A stretch of 37,854 nucleotides of DNA from a virus, in the IMG/VR virus record IMGVR_UViG_3300025543_000079, positions 1 through 37,854 of that record. One strand, written 5' to 3'. The translations under genes and the position numbers were made by a program. Under the pieces are notes generated by a model. The model saw only the letters and a list, made by a program, of their open reading frames with translations. It did no database searches and was not told where the DNA came from. This document shows positions 1-6,588 of this stretch, one piece after another (position 1 is the first letter of the stretch; each line of letters opens with the position of its first letter).

Positions 1-333
1 GAACGTGCCAAACTAATCGTTGAGAAGTTACTTGAAAAAGCGGTAGGTAGAAACGACCTAGTGTTTTCACATTTAAGATATTGGACGTGTGAGAATACTT
101 GGAGAAGACTAAGAAAAGCAATGAACCTTCAAGACGACAAAGAGTTTGTCATTCATTGTTTAAGACACACTTGTGCAACACGTATGGCTCAATCAGGTAA
201 AGTAGAACTTCACTTTATTGGTCAAATGTTAGGTCATAAGTCGTGGAAAATGATTAGTAGGTATTCACATTTAATACCTAATAATTTACGAGACGCAGTA
301 AATGTTCTTAACACTTTTAACAAAGCTAGTTAA
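1..333 (+). CDS. int: Tyrosine recombinase (phage integrase), 5'-truncated
   Basis: This is the C-terminal catalytic part of a tyrosine site-specific recombinase; the reading frame is open to the first base, so the N-terminal part lies outside the window. The visible catalytic signature is H-x-x-R in HCLRHTCATR (Arg codon 163-165), the GH of LGHKS (His codon 235-237) and the nucleophile Tyr of SRYSHL (codon 262-264). These give the order R-H-R/GH-Y of the family. Such enzymes integrate and excise phage DNA at attP/attB. A candidate attP lies directly downstream (343-504), followed by the RNA polymerase gene. A GTG at 61 is in frame but is not the real start, because coding continues upstream of it. 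Confidence 0.93.
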   Translation, partial: ERAKLIVEKLLEKAVGRNDLVFSHLRYWTCENTWRRLRKAMNLQDDKEFVIHCLRHTCATRMAQSGKVELHFIGQMLGHKSWKMISRYSHLIPNNLRDAVNVLNTFNKAS

Positions 334-342
334 GGAATGATG

Positions 343-504
343 GTGATTAGAGGATAGTTGATTAATGAGTATAGATTTAACTAATAAAAGCATACTAATT
401 ATGTGTGCATAGATACAATAGGATTTGCAATCCTCGTGTCTTTGCACTCGGTGGATATGTAAATCTTTAATTAGTTAAGTAAACACACAACTATTCTCTA
501 TCAC
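343..504. repeat. Nested inverted repeats between int and RNA polymerase
   Basis: Arms 343-360 and 488-504 are complementary over 17 pairs with one bulged T (348) and one G-T pair (353/495). Inside them 377-385 (TTAACTAAT) pairs perfectly with 470-478 (ATTAGTTAA) and can be extended to about 375-388/466-480. The interior can form three small hairpins: 390-395/403-408 with a 7-base loop, 420-424/430-434, and 436-438/445-447. The outline is a cloverleaf on a long double stem. It may be a DNA recombination site with symmetric arm sites, or a structured RNA made when int-RNAP is read through. It is not a normal tRNA, because there is no T-loop consensus and no 7-base acceptor stem. Pairing was checked by eye; no folding energy was computed. 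Confidence 0.7.
411..436. other. attP: Candidate attP core matching tRNA-Cys anticodon arm
   Basis: GATTTGCAATC at 422-432 is identical to 4689-4699, the anticodon loop and inner stem of the tRNA-Cys carried by this phage (read on its non-coding strand). The match extends left through GATACAA (412-418 versus 4681-4687) after a 2-base gap, giving 20 of 22 aligned bases over the anticodon arm and variable loop. The site is next to the integrase gene, where phages commonly keep attP. The core is flanked by AGGA and TCCT, so it is itself a small inverted repeat, as expected for a tyrosine-recombinase core site with a 7-base overlap. No T arm or acceptor arm of a tRNA is present, so this segment would not rebuild a complete tRNA after integration. 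The site is inferred; no host junction is visible. Confidence 0.6.
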
Positions 505-583
505 TTCAAATAATAAATAGCAAAGGATAGAACCTAAATTGTAGGTCATTCCGCAGTTGCATAATCAATCAACAGGAGAATAC

Positions 584-3031
584 ATGAGAATACTTGAAAT
601 AATGCCAGATTTTCTAAATCAAAAAGAGTTAGAAAAAATAGGTAATGAAAGAGGAAAACATAGGACTAATAAAAGACGTTTGTCTCACATAGAAAGAGAA
701 GACGAAAGTGTTACGTCCTACGGAAAAGTATTAGTAGCTAATCTTATCAGACCATACGCAGAAGCAATAAATGAATGGGTAGCACAAGCGTCATCTAATG
801 TTCATTCTAAAACACCCATAGCCCTCCAAAAAATCTCCCAAATAGAAGACCCAAAAATAACTGCTTTAATAGCCTTGAAGCATATTATGAATACTATAAC
901 GACTACTAAAAATTTAACTGCAACTGCAATTAAGTTAGGTGGTAGAATTGAAACTGAAATTAGTCTTAAAAATTTTAAGAACTTAAACCCAGAGTTATAT
1001 GCAGTAGTTAAAAAAGATTTAGACAAAAGGTCTTTTAACTATGCCTACAAAAGAAGAAAATACAGAGAAGTTGCCAAGAAAGATGAAGTTGTAAGTTGGG
1101 AAGAATGGTCAACTACCGAAAGACTACACACAGGAATGCAATTAATTAGTTTAATGGTAGAAAGTGTAGGACTTATAGAAATTGGTACTGACCAACATAA
1201 GCACAAAACCTTTAAAGTTATAAGGCAAACTGCTTTTACTAGAAAATGGATACAAGACAGAAATAGCTTTAATGAGTTATTAAACCCAGAGTATTTACCT
1301 ATGGTTCTTGCTCCAAAATCAGTCGTAGACGGGCAAGTACAAGGTCATGGGTACTGGACATCAGAAATGCCAGAATTAGACCTTGTTAAGCAACGTGGTA
1401 AGAAATTTACCAATGAGCTAGAAAACCATGACATGCCTGAAGTTACAAGTGCAGTTAATCTAATGCAAAGTACGGCTTATAGGATTAATACCTTTATACT
1501 TGGAGTTATGCAGAATGCTTGGGATAAGTCTCTTTCAATAGGAGGAATGCCACCCATTGAAAACCTAGACATACCACAAAAACCTTACGATATAGATACC
1601 AATAAAGAAGCTCTATTTGAGTATAAGAAAGCCTGTGTAATTGTACACACAGAGAATAACCGTATGTCATCTAAAAGAATGCTTTATGCTAAAATTATAA
1701 ATTTGGCAGAGCAGTTTAAAGAATATGTAACTATGTATTTTCCAATACAGTTAGACTTTAGAGGACGTGCATATTGTGTTCCTGCTTTTCTTAACTATCA
1801 ATCTATTAACGGTGCGAAAGCTCTGTTAAATTTTAGTCAAGGTAAAGCAATCACAAAAGAGAACAGAGGTGTATTTTGGCTATCTGTGCATGGAGCAAAC
1901 ATGTGGGGTAACGACAAAGTATCATTTGAAGATAGAGAAAAATGGACTTATGACAATGCAGATTGGATTAAGGCATGTGCTGAAGACCCTATTGGTAATA
2001 GGCAGTGGGAAGACGCAGACAATGCTTTTCAGTTTTTAGCATTTTGTGATGAATGGAATAGATACACAAAAGAAGGTGATGGATTTATTTCTCATATCCC
2101 AGTTAACGTAGATGGCAGTTGCAATGGTTTGCAAATTTACAGTTTGTTATTAAAAGACAAAGTTGCAGGGTCATTAGTAAACTGTGTGCCTAATGATGTA
2201 CCACAAGACATCTATGGACTTGTGAAAAATGAAGTAGTTAAAAATGCAGAACAAAAATCTGCTGAAGGAGAAGAGTTAGCTACTAAGTGGTTAGACTACG
2301 GTGTTAAAAGGTCTACTTGTAAAAGACCTGTTATGACACTTACTTATGGAAGTACAAGATACGCATGTACTGACTTTGTAGTTGAAGACTTAACTAAAAG
2401 AAAAGACAAAGGAGAAATGCACCCATTTGATGATTTGTTTAAACCATCAACATATTTGTCAAAATTAATTTGGCAATCAATAGGTGAGAACTTAAAATCT
2501 GCAAAAGAAGGAATGAGATATTTGCAGGACATAGCAAAAGTTGTCGCAAAGGAAGGTGTGCCTATACACTGGGTAACTCCAGTAGGTTTTCCTGTTTATC
2601 AATATTACCCAGAAATGAAAAGTAGAAGGGTAGAGACACATTTGATGGGACAGGTAATCCAATCCACAATAAGAGAAGCTAAACCAGAGACTGACAAAAT
2701 GAAACAACGTAATAGTTGTCCTGCTAACTACGTTCACTCGTTAGATAGTGCCTGTATGATTAGGACGGTTAACATTGCAAGAGAAAAAGGAATAGAAAAC
2801 TTTTGTAATGTGCATGATAGTTTTGCAACCCATGCCTGTGATATAGATAAACTTAATGAAAGTATTAGAGAAGCCTTTGTAAGTATTTTCTCTAAAGATT
2901 TACTTTCTGATTTTAAGGCAAAAGTATCAGAGACGTTGTCAGATGAGGCTATAGCTGAACTACCTGAAAGACCTAAAGATGGTGAGCTAGATTTAGATTT
3001 ACTACACAAATGTAAGTATTTCTTTGCCTAA
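584..3031 (+). CDS. T7-like single-subunit DNA-directed RNA polymerase
   Basis: This enzyme transcribes the phage middle and late genes from phage-specific promoters. All polymerase motifs of the T7 gp1 family are present in order: DFRGRAY near residue 391, DGSCNG with the catalytic Asp at 510 (T7 D537), KRPVMTLTYG with Lys580 and Tyr588 (T7 K631 and Y639), NYVHSLDS, and VHDSF with the second catalytic Asp at 745 (T7 D812). The protein ends in Phe-Phe-Ala, close to the FAFA terminus of T7. The length of 815 residues is slightly under T7's 883. I take ATG 584 as the start because AGGAG (574-578) lies just upstream; a TTG at 557 in the same frame has no such site. The likely target promoters are the repeats at 3070, 13737 and 27711. 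Confidence 0.98.
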   Translation: MRILEIMPDFLNQKELEKIGNERGKHRTNKRRLSHIEREDESVTSYGKVLVANLIRPYAEAINEWVAQASSNVHSKTPIALQKISQIEDPKITALIALKHIMNTITTTKNLTATAIKLGGRIETEISLKNFKNLNPELYAVVKKDLDKRSFNYAYKRRKYREVAKKDEVVSWEEWSTTERLHTGMQLISLMVESVGLIEIGTDQHKHKTFKVIRQTAFTRKWIQDRNSFNELLNPEYLPMVLAPKSVVDGQVQGHGYWTSEMPELDLVKQRGKKFTNELENHDMPEVTSAVNLMQSTAYRINTFILGVMQNAWDKSLSIGGMPPIENLDIPQKPYDIDTNKEALFEYKKACVIVHTENNRMSSKRMLYAKIINLAEQFKEYVTMYFPIQLDFRGRAYCVPAFLNYQSINGAKALLNFSQGKAITKENRGVFWLSVHGANMWGNDKVSFEDREKWTYDNADWIKACAEDPIGNRQWEDADNAFQFLAFCDEWNRYTKEGDGFISHIPVNVDGSCNGLQIYSLLLKDKVAGSLVNCVPNDVPQDIYGLVKNEVVKNAEQKSAEGEELATKWLDYGVKRSTCKRPVMTLTYGSTRYACTDFVVEDLTKRKDKGEMHPFDDLFKPSTYLSKLIWQSIGENLKSAKEGMRYLQDIAKVVAKEGVPIHWVTPVGFPVYQYYPEMKSRRVETHLMGQVIQSTIREAKPETDKMKQRNSCPANYVHSLDSACMIRTVNIAREKGIENFCNVHDSFATHACDIDKLNESIREAFVSIFSKDLLSDFKAKVSETLSDEAIAELPERPKDGELDLDLLHKCKYFFA

Positions 3032-3052
3032 ACGTATGCACTATCGGAAAGT

Positions 3053-3081
3053 AAGCAGGGTAGGAATAGTAAACCTGCCCT
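3053..3081 (+). other. Short hairpin overlapping the promoter-like motif
   Basis: AGGGTAGG pairs with CCTGCCCT (8 pairs with one G-T, 9-base loop) in the gap between RNA polymerase and SSB. It overlaps the promoter-like repeat at 3070-3086. It could attenuate upstream transcription or be a processing site; there is no following T run, so a classical intrinsic terminator is not supported. Confidence 0.4.
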
Positions 3082-3086
3082 ATTAG
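3070..3086 (+). promoter_or_regulatory. Putative phage RNA polymerase promoter, copy 1
   Basis: TAAACCTGCCCTATTAG matches copies 2 and 3 (13737 and 27711) at 15 of 17 positions. It lies in the 110-base gap between RNA polymerase and SSB, about 55 bases before the SSB start. Three near-identical intergenic copies on the coding strand, each ahead of a gene block, are what a T7-like polymerase promoter set looks like. The sequence is unlike the T7 consensus, which is normal for distant relatives. The transcription start has not been shown. Confidence 0.6.
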
Positions 3087-3141
3087 ACAATCAACAGTCT
3101 CTTTGGAGTAAATCAAAGAAACAACAACAAACAAGGATAAT

Positions 3142-3765
3142 ATGAACAAAAAAGTATATAACAAATTGGTAACGCCAATAGGCATTAGTCAATATTGTTG
3201 GCTCAATACCCCAGATACTAAATTTGATAAAGAGAATGGTGGTCACTTTAAGACTAACCTAATTGTCAAAGGGTCTGAGGCACAGTCAATCATTAAGTCT
3301 ATTAAAGACGAAATGAAAGTATCTTTAGAAATGGCTAAACAGCAATCTAAAGGTAAAGAACCTAAAACAGCTAACTTACCCTTCGAAGAAGAATATTTAG
3401 AAGGTAAGCCAACTGGAAACATCATTTTTAAATTTAAAGCGAAAGCTAAAATTAATATGAAAAGTGGTGAGACTATAGATATTAAAATTCCAGTCTTCGA
3501 TAGCAAAGGTACACCTATGAAAGACCAGATTTGGTCTGGCAGTGAAATGAAAGTTTCTGCTGATATGATACCTTATTACACCGCTATGGCAGGTGCAGGT
3601 GTCAGCTTGAGATTAAAAGCTGTGCAAGTAGCCAAGCTAGTCGAAGGTGGCAAAGGTGCAGGTTCACAAACTCATGGCTTTGAAGAAATCAAAGATGGCT
3701 ATGTTGCACCACAAGCAGAAAACGCATTTGAAAATGAAGTATCACCGTCCTCGACAGACTTCTAA
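3142..3765 (+). CDS. Single-stranded DNA-binding protein, T7 gp2.5-like
   Basis: The 207-residue protein sits between RNA polymerase and endonuclease I, the T7 position of gene 2.5 (232 residues). It begins with a short basic segment, has alternating beta-type stretches (GNIIFKFKAKAKI, ETIDIKIPVFD) compatible with an OB fold, and ends in a mildly acidic tail with terminal Phe (SSTDF). In T7 the C-terminal acidic tail and Phe contact DNA polymerase and helicase; I infer the same here. The start has a good ribosome site (AAGGA about six bases upstream). It is probably the first gene expressed from promoter copy 1. The 3' end overlaps the start of the endonuclease gene by 32 bases. Confidence 0.85.
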   Translation: MNKKVYNKLVTPIGISQYCWLNTPDTKFDKENGGHFKTNLIVKGSEAQSIIKSIKDEMKVSLEMAKQQSKGKEPKTANLPFEEEYLEGKPTGNIIFKFKAKAKINMKSGETIDIKIPVFDSKGTPMKDQIWSGSEMKVSADMIPYYTAMAGAGVSLRLKAVQVAKLVEGGKGAGSQTHGFEEIKDGYVAPQAENAFENEVSPSSTDF

Positions 3766-4147
3766 TCAAATTGGTTTGAAACATGGTTTCAGGTCTGGTT
3801 TAGAAATAGCTATCTCACAAGAGTTAGACGCTAATAAGGTAACGTATACCTATGAGAAGGTTAAATTGACTTATGTCAAACCTACGAAAGCTCATACGTA
3901 TACGCCAGACTTTTACCTACAAGAACAAAACATTTATATCGAAACTAAAGGTTTGTTTACTTCTGCTGATAGACAGAAAATGCGATTAGTAAAAGAACAA
4001 CACCCTGAATTAGACATCAGGTTTGTTTTCAGTAATTCAAGAAGTCGTATCTCAAAAAAATCAGAAACAACTTATGCAATGTGGTCTGAAAAATACGGAT
4101 TTAAGTTTGCAGATAAACACATACCGTTGGAGTGGTTAAATGAATAA
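3734..4147 (+). CDS. Endonuclease I (Holliday junction resolvase), T7 gp3-like
   Basis: The 137-residue protein closely follows T7 gp3 (149 residues): FRSGLE, HTYTPDF, ETKGL, QHPELDIRFVFS and KFADKHIPLEW are all in the T7 order. The acidic residues of FRSGLE and TPDF together with E-x-K of ETKGL form the PD-(D/E)XK active site. In T7 the enzyme resolves branched DNA before packaging and helps break down host DNA. Coding potential in this frame extends back to 3647, but that part lies wholly inside SSB and has no homology to gp3. ATG 3734 places 17 residues before FRSGLE, close to T7, so I chose it, although no strong ribosome site precedes it. It overlaps the next gene by 8 bases. Confidence 0.93.
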   Translation: MKYHRPRQTSNQIGLKHGFRSGLEIAISQELDANKVTYTYEKVKLTYVKPTKAHTYTPDFYLQEQNIYIETKGLFTSADRQKMRLVKEQHPELDIRFVFSNSRSRISKKSETTYAMWSEKYGFKFADKHIPLEWLNE

Positions 4148-4574
4148 TAATAGAGAAAGAACAGATTTTATAGTTGTTCACTCAACTAAAACAAAACCAA
4201 GTGAAGATTTAAACGCAAAGGATATAACTTTAAAACATGCAAAAGAAGGTTATTTCTACAATGCGTTTCACTTTATAATTAAAAGAGATGGGACTGTAGA
4301 AACTGGACGTAAAGAAGAAATGTCTGGTGCAATACTACCTATCAATCAACCTTTAATTACTAACAAAAATTCTATCGCAATAGGTCTCGTAGGAGGTCTA
4401 TTGGAAGATGGTACAGGTCTTGACGTTAACTTCACAATAGAGCAATACATATCTTTACGTGAACTTGTAAAAAGGCTCAAAAAGAAGTATAGCGTTGAGG
4501 TAGTGGGTTGCAGAAATGCAATTAACTCCAAAAAATCGTGTATGTCTTTTGATGTACAGGCGATTGTTGATTGA
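4140..4574 (+). CDS. T7 lysozyme (gp3.5) homologue, probably amidase-defective
   Basis: The fold family is N-acetylmuramoyl-L-alanine amidase (amidase_2). FHFIIKRDGTVETGR and SIAIGLVGG match T7 gp3.5 closely, and the length (144 versus 151) fits. T7 gp3.5 is a zinc amidase that also binds and inhibits T7 RNA polymerase. Its zinc ligands are H17, H122 and C130. Here H14 and C134 are kept, but the middle ligand falls in VVGCRNA, with Cys124 where the family has His. The catalytic Tyr46 of T7 (GYHF) is Phe43 here (AFHF); Lys132 matches T7 K128. I infer weak or absent amidase activity and a retained regulatory role on the RNA polymerase. GGAG lies 9 bases before the start. A separate GH24 endolysin is at 37246. 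Confidence 0.88.
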   Translation: MNNNRERTDFIVVHSTKTKPSEDLNAKDITLKHAKEGYFYNAFHFIIKRDGTVETGRKEEMSGAILPINQPLITNKNSIAIGLVGGLLEDGTGLDVNFTIEQYISLRELVKRLKKKYSVEVVGCRNAINSKKSCMSFDVQAIVD

Positions 4575-4608
4575 GACGCTTCTAGTTAGAAATAGCTAGA
4601 GGCGTTTC
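4573..4608. terminator. 13-bp hairpin after the lysozyme homologue
   Basis: Bases 4573-4585 pair with 4596-4608 over 13 positions (two G-T pairs), leaving a 10-base loop. The stem begins at the stop codon of the upstream gene. No clear T run follows on either strand, so it may be a bidirectional terminator, a processing site or a 3'-end stabiliser. It separates the plus-strand gene block from the minus-strand tRNA and lies about 45 bases beyond the tRNA 3' end. Confidence 0.55.
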
Positions 4609-4653
4609 GTATTTATGGGGTAATGGAGGGAGACTGAAGTTACCTCAACTCTT

Positions 4654-4727
4654 TGGAGGCTTCGCCCAGAATCGAACTGGGATACAAAGATTTGCAATCT
4701 TCTGCGTAACCATTCCGCCACGAAGCC
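4654..4727 (-). tRNA. tRNA-Cys (GCA), with encoded CCA
   Basis: On the minus strand the sequence folds as a complete cloverleaf. The acceptor stem GGCTTCG/CGAAGCC is perfect. There is a short D stem (GCG/CGC), an anticodon arm GAAGA-TTGCAAA-TCTTT with anticodon GCA, a variable loop around GTATC, and a perfect 5-bp T stem CCCAG/CTGGG with loop TTCGATT. Discriminator T and CCA follow directly, as in bacterial tRNA-Cys. Every other gene in the window is on the plus strand, so this RNA needs its own minus-strand promoter or prophage-state transcription. An A/T-rich TTTAAATAA just upstream on the minus strand is a weak -10 candidate. Its anticodon arm matches the candidate attP at 411-436; it may replace a host tRNA-Cys gene broken by integration. 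Confidence 0.95.
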
Positions 4728-4761
4728 CTCACTTATTTAAACTCACACAAATTATTACATT

Positions 4762-6372
4762 ATGAACGAAACTGAAAGCGAATTTTTATATCACGAGCCT
4801 TGTGACAACTGTTCTTCGTCTGACGCTAACGCCGTCTATTCAGACGGACATACACATTGTTTCTCATGTCAACACACCACAAAAGGAAAATCAACAATCA
4901 TGAATGCCGAATTACAACCAATCAAAAAAGAAGAGGTTACTAACTTTGTTAAAGGTGAACACTTACCTCTTAATAAAAGAGGAATTAATTTAGATACAGT
5001 AAAAAAATATAACTACCAAGTAGGTTCATGGTTTGCACGTCCATGTCATATTGCTAATTATTATAATGATAGCAAAGAAATCGTAGCACAAAAATTTAGA
5101 TACCCTAATAAAGATTTTCAATGGGTAGGTAATCCAAAAGAAGCAGGTTTGTTTGGACAAGAAACTTGTAGAGGAAAAGGAAAATATATTACTGTCTGTG
5201 AAGGAGAACTTGATTGTCTTTCATTTAGTCAGGTCAACGATAATAAATTTGATTTTGTCTCCATTAAAACTGGTGCGGCAGGTGCAAAAAAAGATATTCA
5301 AAATTCTCTAGAATTCTTGGAGGGTTACGAGAATGTAATCTTATGCTTCGACCAAGACGAAGCAGGGCAGAAAGCGGCAAACGAAGTTGCAAAACTTTTT
5401 ACGCCTAACAAAGCCAAGATTGCTTCTCTACCACTTAAAGACGCTAACGAAATGTTGTTAGCAGGTAGAACAGAAGAACTTAAATCAGCTATGTGGAATG
5501 CAAAACCATATAGACCAGATGGTATTGTATTAGGTTCTGAAATTTTTGAAGAAATATTAAAAGAAGATAAACACGTTACAGCACAGTACCCTTTTAAAAG
5601 TCTTAACGATAAGACACATGGTTTAAGAAAGGGAGAGCTTACAACTATTACAGCAGGTAGTGGAGTAGGTAAAAGTTCTTTCTGTCGTCATGTAGCATTA
5701 GATTTATTAAGACAAGATTTTAAAGTTGGTTACATAGCTTTAGAAGAAAGTATTAAACGTAGTGCATTAGGTATTATGGGTGTTGCCCTTCAAAAACCTC
5801 TGCATTTAACAAGAGAAGGTATAAATGAAACACAACTTGAAGAAACTTTTAAATCAACTGTTGGTAATGGGAATTTTTATTTATTTAATCACTTTGGCTG
5901 TACAGCCGCAGATAACTTACTTACTAAAATAAGATATTTAGCAAAATCATGTGAAGTAGACTTTGTAGTATTAGACCATTTACACATGGCTTTATCTGCA
6001 TTGGGTGATGAACATACTAATGATGAAAGAAAGTTAATTGATTATTTTGTAAGCACATTAAGAACACTTGTAGAAGAAACAGGCATAGGTGTCATACTTA
6101 TTAGCCATTTAAGAAGGTCAGAAGGTGATAAAGGCTATGAAGACGGTAAAGAAGTTACCATGAATGCTCTTAGAGGCTCAGCTTCAATAGGTCAATTATC
6201 AGATTTAATTATTTCTATATCCAGAGACATCAAGTCAGATAAAAAAATAGCTAATCTAGCAATTCTTAAAAATAGATATTCTGGTGAAACAGGCAAAGCA
6301 TGTTCTCTACTATATAATTTAGAAACAGGTTGTCTTTCTGAAACTACATCAGAGGTTTTAGATGACTATTAA
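4762..6372 (+). CDS. Primase-helicase, T7 gp4-like
   Basis: The bifunctional replication protein makes primers and unwinds the fork. The N-terminal zinc finger is visible as C14-x2-C17 and C33-x2-C36. The TOPRIM primase follows with CEGELDCL near residue 146 and FDQDEAG near 196. The C-terminal RecA-type hexameric helicase has a Walker A GSGVGKSS near 297, a Walker B-like VVLDHLHM near 402, and ISHLRR and LRGSASIGQLSD toward the end. The length of 536 is close to T7 gp4A (566). The ATG at 4762 has no evident ribosome site, and the leader back to the tRNA is short. A second ATG at 4900, after the zinc finger, could in principle give a gp4B-like helicase-only form, but its purine-rich AAAAGG is rather far upstream. 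Confidence 0.97.
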   Translation: MNETESEFLYHEPCDNCSSSDANAVYSDGHTHCFSCQHTTKGKSTIMNAELQPIKKEEVTNFVKGEHLPLNKRGINLDTVKKYNYQVGSWFARPCHIANYYNDSKEIVAQKFRYPNKDFQWVGNPKEAGLFGQETCRGKGKYITVCEGELDCLSFSQVNDNKFDFVSIKTGAAGAKKDIQNSLEFLEGYENVILCFDQDEAGQKAANEVAKLFTPNKAKIASLPLKDANEMLLAGRTEELKSAMWNAKPYRPDGIVLGSEIFEEILKEDKHVTAQYPFKSLNDKTHGLRKGELTTITAGSGVGKSSFCRHVALDLLRQDFKVGYIALEESIKRSALGIMGVALQKPLHLTREGINETQLEETFKSTVGNGNFYLFNHFGCTAADNLLTKIRYLAKSCEVDFVVLDHLHMALSALGDEHTNDERKLIDYFVSTLRTLVEETGIGVILISHLRRSEGDKGYEDGKEVTMNALRGSASIGQLSDLIISISRDIKSDKKIANLAILKNRYSGETGKACSLLYNLETGCLSETTSEVLDDY

Positions 6373-6586
6373 AAAAGTATCTGCAAAGAAAAAAAGAGAC
6401 GCTTTATTTTGGTCAGGGTTAGTTACTGAAGCATTAGCAAAAGCTAAATCAACAAACAAGAAACAAACAATAACAGTAGGAAGTTTAAAAACAGCATTCA
6501 TGTTGCAAGATAGTCTAACAAACCTAGCTTTAGGTGGGCAAGACGAGGCTTGGTATGTGGAAGTTAAATTAGAAACATTACATTAA
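6362..6586 (+). CDS. Small hypothetical protein, 74 aa
   Basis: I do not recognise this protein. It is rich in Lys in its first 35 residues, contains no Cys, and has no membrane segment or signal peptide. The start overlaps the end of the primase-helicase gene by 11 bases and has GAGG about 7 bases upstream, suggesting translational coupling. The following gene starts two bases after its stop. The position inside the replication block suggests a small accessory DNA-metabolism or host-interaction protein, but no motif supports a specific function. Confidence 0.75.
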   Translation: MTIKKVSAKKKRDALFWSGLVTEALAKAKSTNKKQTITVGSLKTAFMLQDSLTNLALGGQDEAWYVEVKLETLH

Positions 6587-6588
6587 TT

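Noticed and set aside
380-480. A second functional tRNA between int and RNA polymerase
   Set aside because: The anticodon-arm match is real, but there is no T-loop consensus, no normal 7-bp acceptor stem and no CCA; an attP-like element explains it better.
3647-3733. Upstream extension of endonuclease I
   Set aside because: These codons lie inside SSB in another frame and have no gp3 counterpart; ATG 3734 gives the expected length.
4900-4902. Internal helicase-only (gp4B-like) start in the primase-helicase gene
   Set aside because: An ATG follows the zinc finger, but the purine-rich stretch is too far upstream to be convincing.
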